A stretch of DNA of 64,000 nucleotides from CAZFJG01 sp964410915 (GCA_964410915.1 CAYPIU010000006.1:26418-90417), one strand, 5' to 3'; positions 16,926 through 26,010 are shown, numbered from the stretch's first letter. The notes: generated from the sequence alone by a model not told the origin. Numbers and translations are program-made.

Positions 16926-17855
16926 TCAATCTCTTTCTTCCCTGTAGAAAGGCTGACCCAGTGAAGCTGGTGCTCCGAAAAGTATTCCTTTACCCTGTCT
17001 TACCGAAATGAAGAAAAGAACAAGTATTGTCAATGCATATGGAAGGATCATTAACAGAGATGTAGGAATGTTCGTACCGGCTGTTTGAAGCCTTAATTGA
17101 AAAGCAGTCACACCTCCAAATAAATAAGACCCGAAAGCTGCTCTCAATGGGTGCCATATTGCAAAAATGACAAGGGCAACTGCTATCCAGCCCCTGCCTG
17201 CGGTCATAAGATCCCCCCACATTTTCGTATAGGCAACGGACATATAGGCACCGCCTATTGCAACAATTCCGCCTCCAATAATTGTATATAAATAGCGGAT
17301 CTTCTGAACATTTATACCTACAGAATCTGCAGAGCGGGGACTGTCACCTACGGCCCTGAGGTTAAGGCCTGCTTTTGTGAATCCGAGAAAAAGTGTCATA
17401 CCGGCAACAAGAAAGAATGAGATGTAGACAAGCGGATCATGATCAAAGAGCACAGGACCTAATACAGGTATATTATGGAGAAAAGGAACAGGCACAGGAC
17501 TCAGGCCGGTAATAGTCTGTCCTATATAATGTCTTCCCAATAAGGAACTTGCCCCGGTACCGGCCATGGTAATAGCAAGACCGCTAACCACCTGGTTCGC
17601 TCCCATGGTAATTGAAAGAAAAGCATGTATCAGGGTAACTGCCATTCCTGTTATAAAAGCAGCAAGTATGCCAATCCAGGGATTACCGGTAGCATAGGTA
17701 AAAGAAAATCCAGTAAAAGCCCCCATAAGCATAATCCCTTCAAGACCAAGATTCAGGACACCGGATCTCTCCGTCAGTATCTCCCCAAGGGTCGCATAAA
17801 GTATAGGGGTTCCACTTCTAACTGCTGCTGAAAGTATTGCAACAATGATTTCCAT
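16926..17855 (-). CDS. Nucleoside-type ABC transporter permease (second permease)
   Basis: A 309-residue inner-membrane permease of the BPD_transp_2 family with about eight to ten helices. The segment GEILTERSGVLNLGLEGIMLMG at the N-terminus is the hallmark of the NupQ/YufQ-type permease of BMP-dependent nucleoside importers. AVGDSPRSADSVGIN is the conserved cytoplasmic loop that contacts the ATPase. It starts three bases after the other permease's stop and is the last gene before a terminator. Confidence 0.92.
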   Translation of the reverse strand: MEIIVAILSAAVRSGTPILYATLGEILTERSGVLNLGLEGIMLMGAFTGFSFTYATGNPWIGILAAFITGMAVTLIHAFLSITMGANQVVSGLAITMAGTGASSLLGRHYIGQTITGLSPVPVPFLHNIPVLGPVLFDHDPLVYISFFLVAGMTLFLGFTKAGLNLRAVGDSPRSADSVGINVQKIRYLYTIIGGGIVAIGGAYMSVAYTKMWGDLMTAGRGWIAVALVIFAIWHPLRAAFGSYLFGGVTAFQLRLQTAGTNIPTSLLMILPYALTILVLFFISVRQGKGILFGAPASLGQPFYREERD

Positions 17856-17857
17856 AT

Positions 17858-18931
17858 CTACTTGACCTTCCTTTTAAATATCTTGATACGGTATCTGCGG
17901 AAGAATTCTCCACCAAGAATAAAAAAGAGTATTAACCCCTGAATAACAAGAGTACTCGATAGAGGTAGACGCATTACTATCTGGAGAGAATCTCCACCAA
18001 CTAAAAGGGCACCCATCAAAAAGGAAACAAAGAGAATAGCCAGTGGATTCAGCCTTGCAAGCCAGGCTACAATGATCGCTGTATATCCAAATCCTCCCGA
18101 AAAACCATGCTGAAGTCTGCCCTGTAGACCAGCTATCTCGCTCATTCCTGCAATACCTGCAATAGCACCAGAAAGGAACATTACAAAGACTACATTCCAT
18201 ACATAATTTATACCGGCAAAATCTGCTGCCCTGGGATTTTCTCCAATGACCTTGATCTCATAGCCCCATCGTGTATTTTTGAATATCCAGTAAAACAGAA
18301 TACCAAGTAAAAAAGCGACTATTATCCCTATATGAACACGTGTACCAAAAAATTGATAAAGCCTTGCAACTTCAGGATAAGGTTTAGTCATTGGAAATCC
18401 GAGACTCGCAGGATCCCTCCATGGACCGTAAACAAAAAAATCGACAAGGTGCAGTGCAATGTAATTCATCATCAATGTAGTAATTATTTCATTAACATTC
18501 CATCTCGCTTTCAGATAGCCTGCAAAAGCAGCCCACAGACCTCCTGCCAGTCCAGCAGCGCAAAACATCATCAGAAACATTAGTAAGGAATTGTCAACGT
18601 ATGCATAACGCACCACTGCAGTTGTTGCAAGAGCCCCAATTACTATCTGCCCTTCTGCTCCAATGTTCCATATCAGCATCTTGAAGGAAAGCATCACGGC
18701 TATCCCAGCCATTGCAAGGGGTATTGCCTTAACAATGGTTTCACTTAAACCATAACTGTTACCAAGGGAAGAACTGATCATTTCAGAATAGGCTTCAAAA
18801 GGGGAAACTCCAAGCAGAAAGAGAAAGAACCCTCCTGCAATAAGTGCCATTATCAGACCAGCAACTGGAATAAGAACTGAAACCCATTTGGGCCTGTATA
18901 ATCTTTTCTCTACTTTTACACCATAGTTCAT
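17858..18931 (-). CDS. Nucleoside-type ABC transporter permease (first permease)
   Basis: A 357-residue inner-membrane permease (BPD_transp_2), corresponding to NupP/YufP. It shows FKMLIWNIGAEGQIVIGA near residue 85, NEIITTLMMNYIALHL, and the ATPase-contact loop VIGENPRAADFAGIN, which parallels the loop in its partner permease. Its ATG overlaps the stop of the ATP-binding gene by four bases. Confidence 0.92.
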   Translation of the reverse strand: MNYGVKVEKRLYRPKWVSVLIPVAGLIMALIAGGFFLFLLGVSPFEAYSEMISSSLGNSYGLSETIVKAIPLAMAGIAVMLSFKMLIWNIGAEGQIVIGALATTAVVRYAYVDNSLLMFLMMFCAAGLAGGLWAAFAGYLKARWNVNEIITTLMMNYIALHLVDFFVYGPWRDPASLGFPMTKPYPEVARLYQFFGTRVHIGIIVAFLLGILFYWIFKNTRWGYEIKVIGENPRAADFAGINYVWNVVFVMFLSGAIAGIAGMSEIAGLQGRLQHGFSGGFGYTAIIVAWLARLNPLAILFVSFLMGALLVGGDSLQIVMRLPLSSTLVIQGLILFFILGGEFFRRYRIKIFKRKVK

Positions 18932-20478
18932 GACCGACCTCCTGCAAGGACTTCTGAGTACGAAACACCAGCCATCATAAGTCCTATCGTATCAAGATCA
19001 ACTGAGGCAGGATCATCCAGTATGCCCATAAATTCCCCTTTATGAATAACTGCAAGTCTGTCACTCAGTGAGACCAGTTCAGAAAGGTCTTCGGAAATAA
19101 ACAGAATAGAAGCTCCTCTGGTCCTTTCCAGAAGAATGGTCTCCCTGACGAAACTTGTAGCCGCAACATCAAGCCCCCAGGTAGGATGTACTGCAACAAG
19201 GAGTTTTGGTTCATCCTTAAGTTCTCTGCCAAGCATAAGTTTCTGGAGATTTCCTCCTGAAAGGTTTCTTACTGGAGTTTCAAGCGAGGGTGTATCTACA
19301 TGGAACTTGTCAACAATTGCCTTTGCAAAGCTCAGAACCGCTTTCCAGTCAATTGTAAATCCTTTTGAAACAGGTTTCTGCCAATACTTTTTTAAAATAG
19401 AATTCTCGTTTATGTTCATGTTAGGTATTAAACCTGTGCCTTTTCTGTCTGCAGGTATATATCTTACACCAGCTGAAATGAAGGCTTTTGGCCTTGATGA
19501 TGTAAGATCGTGACCTGACATAAAGATATGTCCAGAGGAAGGTCGTCTGAGGCCGACAATAGCCTCACAAAGCTCATTCTGTCCGTTACCAGCAATACCT
19601 GCGATCCCAACTATCTCATTTTCATGTAATTCCAGGGAAATGTTATTGACAGCGCTGAGACCTCTATCACTCAATACTGAGATCTCATCTATCTTCATAA
19701 CTGTTTCACCACGTTCTATCTCAGGTTTATCTACGGTAAAAGCAACTTTCTCACCCACCATCATTTCGGCAAGCTGGTGTTTTGTTATAGTTGCAGTATC
19801 AACAGTATCGATCTTTCGCCCTTTTCTTAGAACAGTTACTCTATCGGAAAATTCCATCACTTCATCAAGTTTGTGAGAAATAAAGACAATTCCGTGTCCC
19901 TCTTTTCTCATCTGCATTACTGTCTGGAAAAGTTTCTGAGATTCCTGTGGAGTCAGAACTGCCGTGGGTTCATCAAGTATAAGGATATTGGCCTGTCGGA
20001 AAAGAACTTTTAAAATAGCAACTCGCTGCTGTTCGCCTATTGAGAGCTGCCACACTTTTGCCTCGGGATCGACATGGAGTCCATATTGTCTGGAGATCTC
20101 AGTTATCTTTGCAATAACCTTTTGTTTGGGTAAAAACCATGGGATCTCCTCAAGTCCAAGGATCATATTTTCCCAGACTGTCTGACTTGGGACTAACATA
20201 AAATGCTGATGAACCATTCCAATTCCGGCTTTTATAGCATCCCCCGGAGATTTCAGAACAAGTTTTCTGTTGTCTACTTTAATAATACCTTCTTCCTGCA
20301 CATATAGACCGGAGAGGATATTCATTAAAGTTGTTTTACCTGCCCCGTTTTCACCAAGAAGTGCATGAACCTCACCTGGTCTGACATCAAAATCGATCTG
20401 ATCATTGGCATGAAAGCCAGCGAACTTCTTTGTTATTCTTTTCATTTCTACTAAACAGGTTTCAGGCTGGTATATCAT
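18928..20478 (-). CDS. Nucleoside-type ABC transporter, duplicated ATP-binding protein
   Basis: A 516-residue protein with two fused ABC domains, as in sugar/nucleoside importers of the MglA/NupO type. Domain 1 has Walker A GENGAGKTTL and signature LSIGEQQRVAILKVL followed by ILILDEPTAVL. Domain 2 has a degenerate Walker A (GIAGNGQNEL), signature LSGGNLQKLMLGREL, and VAVHPTWGLD in place of a normal Walker B. This asymmetry is typical for the family. I choose ATG at 20478 (MIYQPETC) because GGGAG stands about seven bases before it; the frame stays open upstream. Confidence 0.93.
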   Translation of the reverse strand: MIYQPETCLVEMKRITKKFAGFHANDQIDFDVRPGEVHALLGENGAGKTTLMNILSGLYVQEEGIIKVDNRKLVLKSPGDAIKAGIGMVHQHFMLVPSQTVWENMILGLEEIPWFLPKQKVIAKITEISRQYGLHVDPEAKVWQLSIGEQQRVAILKVLFRQANILILDEPTAVLTPQESQKLFQTVMQMRKEGHGIVFISHKLDEVMEFSDRVTVLRKGRKIDTVDTATITKHQLAEMMVGEKVAFTVDKPEIERGETVMKIDEISVLSDRGLSAVNNISLELHENEIVGIAGIAGNGQNELCEAIVGLRRPSSGHIFMSGHDLTSSRPKAFISAGVRYIPADRKGTGLIPNMNINENSILKKYWQKPVSKGFTIDWKAVLSFAKAIVDKFHVDTPSLETPVRNLSGGNLQKLMLGRELKDEPKLLVAVHPTWGLDVAATSFVRETILLERTRGASILFISEDLSELVSLSDRLAVIHKGEFMGILDDPASVDLDTIGLMMAGVSYSEVLAGGRS

Positions 20479-20594
20479 AAATTCACTCCCGTTGAGTATG
20501 AAGATCAGTGAGATCACAGTGTTCTTAAGTCAACCAGTAAATAATAACAGAAAAAAACACATTTAAGATAAGCATAGATCAGTAATAAAATAAT

Positions 20595-20624
20595 TTGAAG
20601 GGCGCCCATTCAAGCGCCCTTCAA
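20595..20624 (-). terminator. Hairpin between binding-protein gene and ABC genes
   Basis: TTGAAGGGCGC pairs with GCGCCCTTCAA around an 8-base loop, followed on the minus strand by an AT-rich but broken T tract. Its place between the binding protein and the ATPase gene fits partial termination, giving more binding protein than transporter. Confidence 0.6.
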
Positions 20625-20659
20625 GATTATACATTTAATACCACAGTTACAGGTCTCCC

Positions 20660-21742
20660 CTATTTGGGGATATTACCCTGAACCCCTTCAACGAACCAGC
20701 TCATGGAGAGCATGTCGCCATCAGACATGGACTGCCCTTCAGGAACAACTGTTTCGCCTTCCTGATCTTTTACAGGTCCGGTAAATACGTCCCATTCTCC
20801 ACTGGTAATTCTGTTCTTCTCAGTTTCCACCATTGTCCTGATCTCGGCAGAAACATCATCTCCGAACGGAGCCAGACCTACAAGTCCCTCTTTGAGGCCC
20901 CACCAGATATCATGAGATTCCCAGGTTCCGGTGGTCAGGCGTTTTACAGTATCCTTATAGACCATACCCCAGTCCCAGACTGGAGCTGTGAGCTGTTTAG
21001 TGGGAGCATACTGGCTCATATCATTGTTGTAACCAACCACATATACACCAGACTCCTCTGCTGTCTGTGGAGCTGCACCAGAATCAGCGTGCATGGCTAT
21101 TACATCGGAACCGGCATCAATGAGTGCCTTTGTTGCTTCCTTCTCTTTACCTGGATCGAACCAGGAGAAAAGCCAGATTACTTTGACTGTTACATCCGGG
21201 TTGACCTTCCTTGCGCCAAGAGTAAAAGCATTGATACCCCGGATAACTTCAGGAATAGGTTGAGCAGCAACAAAACCTATCGTATCTGTCTTGGTCATTT
21301 CGCCTGCTACAATACCGGAAAGATATCTGGCCTGATACATCCTGCCAAAATATGTCCCGACATTTTCAGCTCTCTTGTATCCAGAACAATGCATGAAAAC
21401 AACCTCTGGGTGTCTTTGAGCAACTTCCTGCACAAAATCCATATAACCAAATGAAGTTGCAAATATGAGACCAAAACCTTTGCGAACAAAAGTTTCCATA
21501 ACACGTGAAGAATCCGGACCTTCCGGAACTGATTCGACATAACTGGATGTCATTTCTGGAAATGCCTCTTCCATTTCCTGCCTTCCCTGTTCGTGCATAT
21601 ATGTCCATCCTCCGTCGCCAACAGGACCGATATATATAAATCCAGCTTTGAGATCCTCTTCAGGAACCGCGTCAATTGCAAAAGCCGTACCTGCAAAAAC
21701 AATAAAAACCAAGGCAATAACTAAACAGATCATTTTTTTCAT
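20660..21742 (-). CDS. BMP-family nucleoside-binding protein
   Basis: A 360-residue exported solute-binding protein of the basic membrane protein (Bmp/PnrA) family, which bind purine nucleosides for the adjacent ABC importer. The signal peptide is residues 1-22 (MKKMICLVIALVFIVFAGTAFA). There is a single Cys in it but no lipobox at the cleavage point, so it is probably soluble in the periplasm rather than a lipoprotein. Family segments are GFIYIGPVGDGGWTYMHEQG, FATSFGYMDFVQEVA, GFVAAQPIPEVIRGINAF and DVIAMHADSGAAPQTAEE. A nucleoside ligand is inferred from family and from the neighbouring salvage genes. Confidence 0.92.
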   Translation of the reverse strand: MKKMICLVIALVFIVFAGTAFAIDAVPEEDLKAGFIYIGPVGDGGWTYMHEQGRQEMEEAFPEMTSSYVESVPEGPDSSRVMETFVRKGFGLIFATSFGYMDFVQEVAQRHPEVVFMHCSGYKRAENVGTYFGRMYQARYLSGIVAGEMTKTDTIGFVAAQPIPEVIRGINAFTLGARKVNPDVTVKVIWLFSWFDPGKEKEATKALIDAGSDVIAMHADSGAAPQTAEESGVYVVGYNNDMSQYAPTKQLTAPVWDWGMVYKDTVKRLTTGTWESHDIWWGLKEGLVGLAPFGDDVSAEIRTMVETEKNRITSGEWDVFTGPVKDQEGETVVPEGQSMSDGDMLSMSWFVEGVQGNIPK

Positions 21743-21791
21743 ACTGCTACCCCTCCTGGAATACTAATCTGAAATATTTCATTACCTTACA

Positions 21792-21819
21792 ATTATGACT
21801 AAAAATAGTTATTTATCAA
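21792..21819 (-). promoter_or_regulatory. Promoter of the nucleoside importer operon
   Basis: On the minus strand TTGATA (21819-21814) and CATAAT (21797-21792) are 16 bases apart, about 50 bases before the binding-protein start. Confidence 0.5.
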
Positions 21820-21948
21820 CCATTAATTTATTTTTTTGCAAATAGTGGTAGATTAAGATAACAGATTCATTTATTATGTATGATATTTTCAAGTCAGGAT
21901 CATTTTTAAATAATCATCAGAATAACAGCAAAAATGAGGTGTATGTCA

Positions 21949-22446
21949 ATGAACAGTAAAGAGAGATACAAAAAAACATACAGAATATCATGGGACCAGT
22001 TGCATCAGGATTGCAAAGCCCTGGCCTGGAGATTGCTTGATTCTGGTCCCTTTGACTGGCTGATAGGGATAGCAAGAGGCGGTCTTATACCTGCTGCAAT
22101 TATTGCAAGAGAACTTGATATACACCATGTCGATACAATATGCATATCCAGTTATACCGTTAAAGAACAGGGCAGACTTTCAATACTCAAGGATCTTGAC
22201 ATAAAGGAAACAGACAGGAAAAAATGGCTGATAATCGATGATCTTGTAGATACCGGAAAGACTGCAGCACTTGTGCGGAAAAGGCTTCCTGAAGCTCATT
22301 TTGCTACTGTTTATGCAAAACCAGAGGGCAGGCCTTTTGTGGATACTTTTATTACTGAAGTGAGTCAGGATACATGGATATTGTTCCCATGGGACGCTGA
22401 ATATCAGTATGATTATGTAACTCCAATAATAGATACACGAAGATAA
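21949..22446 (+). CDS. gpt: Xanthine-guanine phosphoribosyltransferase-like protein
   Basis: A 165-residue purine salvage enzyme transferring phosphoribose from PRPP to guanine, xanthine or hypoxanthine. The match to the Gpt family is strong along the length: IGIARGGLIPAAIIARELDI, HVDTICISSY, the PRPP loop WLIIDDLVDTGKTA, HFATVYAKPEGRP and QDTWILFPWD. Three in-frame ATGs are possible (21934, 21943, 21949); I prefer 21949 because GAGGTG is seven bases before it. It lies divergent from the nucleoside importer, which fits joint purine salvage. Confidence 0.9.
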   Translation: MNSKERYKKTYRISWDQLHQDCKALAWRLLDSGPFDWLIGIARGGLIPAAIIARELDIHHVDTICISSYTVKEQGRLSILKDLDIKETDRKKWLIIDDLVDTGKTAALVRKRLPEAHFATVYAKPEGRPFVDTFITEVSQDTWILFPWDAEYQYDYVTPIIDTRR

Positions 22447-22458
22447 ACCTGAAAACTG

Positions 22459-22557
22459 TGGCGGAGGCGTGTGGGAATCGAACCCACCGAAGACACCCCA
22501 AGGCGCCTCCCGACCGGGTTTGAAGCCCGGGGCCCACACCAGTGAACATTCGCCTCC
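22459..22557 (-). tRNA. selC: tRNA-Sec (anticodon TCA)
   Basis: A 99-nt selenocysteine tRNA on the minus strand. The acceptor stem pairs GGAGGCG with CGCCTCC, followed by discriminator G and encoded CCA (22461-22459). The anticodon stem CCGGG/CCCGG encloses CTTCAAA with anticodon TCA at 22523-22521. The long variable arm, the extended acceptor/T-arm stack and the T loop GGTTCGATTCC are as expected for tRNA-Sec. The host should therefore read some UGA codons as selenocysteine, but no selA, selB or selD is in this window. Confidence 0.95.
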
Positions 22558-22604
22558 ACAGTAGCAAGGAGATTTTATTTGTTATAGATGATTTTGTCCA
22601 GTCC

Positions 22605-23018
22605 CTAATTTCCCCGGATCAGGTTCTTAACACCCTTTTTGCCCATAAATTCGAGGGTTCTTTCAGAAACATCACCTTGAAGCACTACAGCCCCTTCTTC
22701 AACCCATGCTCCGCATCCCATCTGTTTTTTCAGAATGCTGCAGAGGCTTTTAAGTTTTTCCCCCGACATATCCGGTAATACGGAAACAAAGGTAACGGTT
22801 TTGCCACCCCTGCCTTTCCGGCTTTTCTGAAGTACTACCCTCTCGATATCGGAAAATTTAAAGGTTTCTTCTTTCTTTGCGGATTTAGTTTTATTTTCAG
22901 TACTGACTTTACCGGAGATATCTGATTTTGATTTAAAACCGAGATCCGGAGCGACTTCTGCAAAAGGATTATTCAGAATTTCTTCATCAGCGAATTCATT
23001 TTTTTTCTTTCCACCCAA
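22605..23018 (-). CDS. SUI1/YciH-family translation factor
   Basis: A 137-residue protein. Residues ~1-60 are polar and lysine-rich without recognisable fold. Residues ~65-137 form a SUI1 (eIF1-like) domain, seen in SRKGRGGKTVTFVSVLP, LCSILKKQMGCGAWVEEG and VLQGDVSERTLEFMGKKG. Bacterial YciH proteins are proposed to influence initiation fidelity on the 30S subunit. It stands just upstream of tRNA-Sec on the same strand, which may be chance. Confidence 0.85.
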   Translation of the reverse strand: MGGKKKNEFADEEILNNPFAEVAPDLGFKSKSDISGKVSTENKTKSAKKEETFKFSDIERVVLQKSRKGRGGKTVTFVSVLPDMSGEKLKSLCSILKKQMGCGAWVEEGAVVLQGDVSERTLEFMGKKGVKNLIRGN

Positions 23019-23109
23019 ATCAATAACTCCTTTGATACATCCGGGTTTTCCCTTTTTCAGATCTTATAGAAAAACAGAAAAAGGATCACCGGGAATCTAT
23101 TAATATTTA

Positions 23110-23919
23110 TCAACCAAGCATAAAAGCCTTGATCAACCTTACGAGACGGGATGAAGCTTTGTTCATTTCAGCCAGCACTTCTTCTTCAGTCAGCCTGTCA
23201 GAAGTCATGCCTGCAGCATAATTGGCTACACAGGAAACAGCACAAACATTTATTCCCATATGATTGGCCGCAATGACTTCAGGAACAGTTGACATACCGA
23301 CCAGATCTGCACCCATTGTTCTGGCCATTCTTATTTCTGCCGGAGTTTCATAAGAAGGTCCCGGAAATGCAACGTAAACGCCCCTTTGAAGATGTATACT
23401 TTCCTTAAGGGCAGCTTTCTCCATTCTCCTTTTGAGATCTCCACTGTATGCAAATGTCATGTCTGGAAACCTTGGGCCCGATTCGTCATCATTTTCCCCC
23501 CTGAGAGGATTGCAACCCATCAGGTTGATATGATCATCTACAAGGACAAGATCTCCAGGATCATAGCAATAATTAATTCCGCCTGACGCATTCGTCAGTA
23601 CCAGATCTGCAATTCCCAGTTTCCCAAGTACTCGCACAGGGAAAATGATATCCTGCATGGAATATCCTTCATAATAATGGACTCTTCCCTGCATAACCAG
23701 AATTGTCTTTCCTCCAATGCGGCCTGCTATAAGCTTCCCGGCATGCCCTGGAGCGGTTGAAACAGGCCATCCCTCAATCATTGAATAATCGATCTGGGTC
23801 CTGTCTTCAAGACAATCCGCAAACGCTCCGAGTCCGGAACCGAGAACAATCGCTGTTTGCGGAATAAAATCCAGCTTTTCCCTCAGAAATGAAGAACATT
23901 TATTAATTATCTGATCCAT
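23110..23919 (-). CDS. punA: Purine nucleoside phosphorylase
   Basis: A 269-residue trimeric-class phosphorylase cleaving purine nucleosides to base and ribose 1-phosphate. Phosphate- and purine-site motifs are visible: VLGSGLGAFAD, GHAGKLIAGRIG, MQGRVHYYEGY, NASGGIN, FPGPSYETPAEIRM and GMSTVPEVIAANHMGI. An Asn in SCVANYAAGMT occupies the position that favours 6-oxopurines (inosine, guanosine) in this class. It would degrade the nucleosides imported by the BMP transporter to bases for the Gpt enzyme. Confidence 0.94.
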   Translation of the reverse strand: MDQIINKCSSFLREKLDFIPQTAIVLGSGLGAFADCLEDRTQIDYSMIEGWPVSTAPGHAGKLIAGRIGGKTILVMQGRVHYYEGYSMQDIIFPVRVLGKLGIADLVLTNASGGINYCYDPGDLVLVDDHINLMGCNPLRGENDDESGPRFPDMTFAYSGDLKRRMEKAALKESIHLQRGVYVAFPGPSYETPAEIRMARTMGADLVGMSTVPEVIAANHMGINVCAVSCVANYAAGMTSDRLTEEEVLAEMNKASSRLVRLIKAFMLG

Positions 23920-23949
23920 CAGTAATACCTCCTGCTATATGCCAGGCCT

Positions 23950-24846
23950 CTATGCTCTGGGATGGGTCTTATCATACACATCACGCATTTCCAGATCAAA
24001 ATGCAGATATTTCTGCGTTGTTCCAATGGATGCATGCCCGAGAAGTTCCTGCAGTGTCCTCAGGTCCATACCCCTGCGTAACAGGTGGGTTGCAAAAGAA
24101 TGACGGAGAATATGAGGATGAAGTCTACTGGAAGCGATTGATGCCATTCTGCCCCTTTTCCCGATTATCCTCCAGAAATCCTCTCTTCTGAGCGGTCTTC
24201 CGGTTCTCGTCAGAAAAAGACGCCCGGTCAGTACATCAGTTTTCTTTGTCCTGCCATGACTTAAATAATCATTCACTGCTTTCTCTACTTCTCCAATGAA
24301 AGGAACTATTCTTTCCTTCCCACCCTTCCCCTGCAGACAGAGAGTTCCTGAGGAATGGTTAAGGTCCCTGATCCTCAAAGCGCATAACTCACTGGCCCTT
24401 AAACCGCATCCATATGCAAGTTTAAGAACTGCCATATCTCTGAGATCAAAAAACGACCTTCCCTTACATGCATTAAAAAGACGCTCTATTTCACCTTCAC
24501 TGATTATATGAGGTAAAGAATCAGTTCTTGAAGGAAGATGGGGAAGCTTTTCCTTCCCTTTCACTACAAGACCCTCTTCAACCAGGTATCGATACCATGA
24601 ACGAATAGCTGCAACCAGTCTCTGCAGGGAACTGCTTTTCCTTCCTTTGATCGAAAGACTTTTAATATATTCTGTGATATTGGATTCCAGTGATGACAGA
24701 GGGTCATAGTCAGATTCCCTGCAGAACCTTACATATCCATGAATATCATGGAGATATGCTTCTGCAGTATTTTTACTTGATCCTCTTTCAAGCAGAAGAT
24801 AATCAGCAAAACTGTCAATGAAATAATCCAGAATATTATTCTCCAT
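23950..24846 (-). CDS. Tyrosine recombinase, XerC/XerD type
   Basis: A 298-residue site-specific recombinase. The N-terminal core-binding SAM-like domain (~5-90: DYFIDSFADYLLLERGSSKNT) and the catalytic domain (~110-290) are both complete. Catalytic residues: Arg in YGCGLRASELCALR, His-x-x-Arg in HPHILRHSFATHLL, second His in LLGHASIGTTQ and the nucleophilic Tyr in QKYLHF. Size and simple two-domain layout suit a chromosome-dimer resolvase rather than a phage integrase, and no mobile element borders it. The start is ATG 24846 (MENNILDYF) behind GAGG; the open frame upstream crosses a terminator. Confidence 0.9.
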   Translation of the reverse strand: MENNILDYFIDSFADYLLLERGSSKNTAEAYLHDIHGYVRFCRESDYDPLSSLESNITEYIKSLSIKGRKSSSLQRLVAAIRSWYRYLVEEGLVVKGKEKLPHLPSRTDSLPHIISEGEIERLFNACKGRSFFDLRDMAVLKLAYGCGLRASELCALRIRDLNHSSGTLCLQGKGGKERIVPFIGEVEKAVNDYLSHGRTKKTDVLTGRLFLTRTGRPLRREDFWRIIGKRGRMASIASSRLHPHILRHSFATHLLRRGMDLRTLQELLGHASIGTTQKYLHFDLEMRDVYDKTHPRA

Positions 24847-24859
24847 AAAACCTCTGTTT

Positions 24860-24892
24860 AAAAAGGGGACCGACATAATGAAGTCGGTCCCC
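24860..24892 (-). terminator. Terminator after the Nudix gene
   Basis: GGGGACCGAC (24865-24874) pairs perfectly with GTCGGTCCCC (24883-24892). The minus strand continues with five T residues, so the transcript from the oxidoreductase/Nudix genes should end here, before the recombinase. Confidence 0.85.
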
Positions 24893-24901
24893 TGAGATCG
24901 T

Positions 24902-25438
24902 TTATAGTTCTTTTCCGAGCAGATATAAAGAAAGGGCAGAAAGAGTTTTACCATCTGAAAGCTCACCAGTTCTTAACATTTCAATAAGCTTTTTCGGTGG
25001 AACCTCTACAAGTTCGATGAACTCATCGTCATCAGGATCGAGCCTTGACTCTGAAAGCCCTGTAGCCAGATATACAATAAGCAGCTCATCACTAAAACCG
25101 GGCGATGTATAAAACTCTGCTATCTTTTCAAGACTGGAAGCTGTATAGCCCGTCTCTTCCTGAAGCTCTCTCAAAGATGCTTCTTTTGTATCCTCACCCT
25201 TTTCAACAATACCTGCCGGGATCTCAAGCAGCTCTTTTCCGACTGCATATCGAAATTGACGGACAAGAAGAACATTCCCGTTATCAAGCACTGGTATCAA
25301 CCCGACTGCGGGAGAATGTCCCGCAACTTCCCTTCTTGCTGTTTTGCCTGAGGGAAGTTCCACCTGATCCAACCTCAGTGTAATGATACTACCGCTGTAA
25401 AGAATATTTGAACTGAGACATTTTTCAGTCCTGTCCAT
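24902..25438 (-). CDS. Nudix hydrolase, ADP-ribose pyrophosphatase type
   Basis: A 178-residue hydrolase of nucleoside-diphosphate derivatives. The Nudix box is complete at residues 76-98: G76, E82, R90, E91, E94, E95 and G97 occupy the required positions. The preceding VLLVRQFRYAVGKELLEIPAG is typical of the ADP-ribose pyrophosphatase subgroup, and the downstream YTSPGFSDE supports this. It follows the oxidoreductase gamma subunit by eight bases and ends the transcript. Confidence 0.92.
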   Translation of the reverse strand: MDRTEKCLSSNILYSGSIITLRLDQVELPSGKTARREVAGHSPAVGLIPVLDNGNVLLVRQFRYAVGKELLEIPAGIVEKGEDTKEASLRELQEETGYTASSLEKIAEFYTSPGFSDELLIVYLATGLSESRLDPDDDEFIELVEVPPKKLIEMLRTGELSDGKTLSALSLYLLGKEL

Positions 25439-25446
25439 AATTGATA

Positions 25447-26010
25447 CTATTTACCTGCAGATTCTTTCGCGGCTTCTATTCCTTTTTCAAAGGCCTCCAG
25501 ATTCATTGGAAGGAACTCTGGTTTACGTTTTCCAAGTTTTTCCTTGATCGTTTCAATGCATATTTCTTTTGAAACGATCCCGGTAGTCCCAACAATTGCA
25601 CCAAGAACCACTATGTTCGCTACTTTGTCGCTGCCAAGCTCAAAAGCGATTTTCTGAGCAGGTACCCCAATAGCCGTTACATCTTTTCTTGGAGAATCAT
25701 ACTTGATAAGATCACTGTTATAGAAAATATAGCCGCCTTCAATTGCAGCATCTTCAAATTTCTCGAGAGAAGGCTGATTCATCACGACAACTATTTCAGC
25801 TTTGGTAGCAACCGGTGATCCTATTTCCTCATCACTTACAACAACCGTACAGTTAGCAGTACCACCACGCATTTCAGGACCATAGGAGGGTATCCAGGTT
25901 ACATGTTTACCTTCAGCAATACCTGAATACGCGATCAATTGCCCGAGTACCATTACTCCCTGACCACCAAAACCAGCGGCGATCACATCTTTATAAAATC
26001 GTTCTGACAT
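25447..26010 (-). CDS. 2-oxoacid:ferredoxin oxidoreductase, gamma subunit
   Basis: A 187-residue subunit of the pyruvate/ketoisovalerate ferredoxin oxidoreductase family, which oxidatively decarboxylates 2-oxoacids to acyl-CoA with ferredoxin reduction. The family start AGFGGQGVMVLGQLIAYSGI is intact, and VTWIPSYGPEMRGGTANCTVV is the conserved CoA/electron-transfer domain segment. It is the last of four subunit genes in the order ferredoxin, alpha, beta, gamma. Confidence 0.94.
   Translation of the reverse strand: MSERFYKDVIAAGFGGQGVMVLGQLIAYSGIAEGKHVTWIPSYGPEMRGGTANCTVVVSDEEIGSPVATKAEIVVVMNQPSLEKFEDAAIEGGYIFYNSDLIKYDSPRKDVTAIGVPAQKIAFELGSDKVANIVVLGAIVGTTGIVSKEICIETIKEKLGKRKPEFLPMNLEAFEKGIEAAKESAGK

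Noticed and set aside
23950..24846. Xer-type recombinase as sign of an integrated element
   Set aside because: No phage, transposase or attachment repeats flank it; size and layout fit the chromosomal XerC/XerD type.
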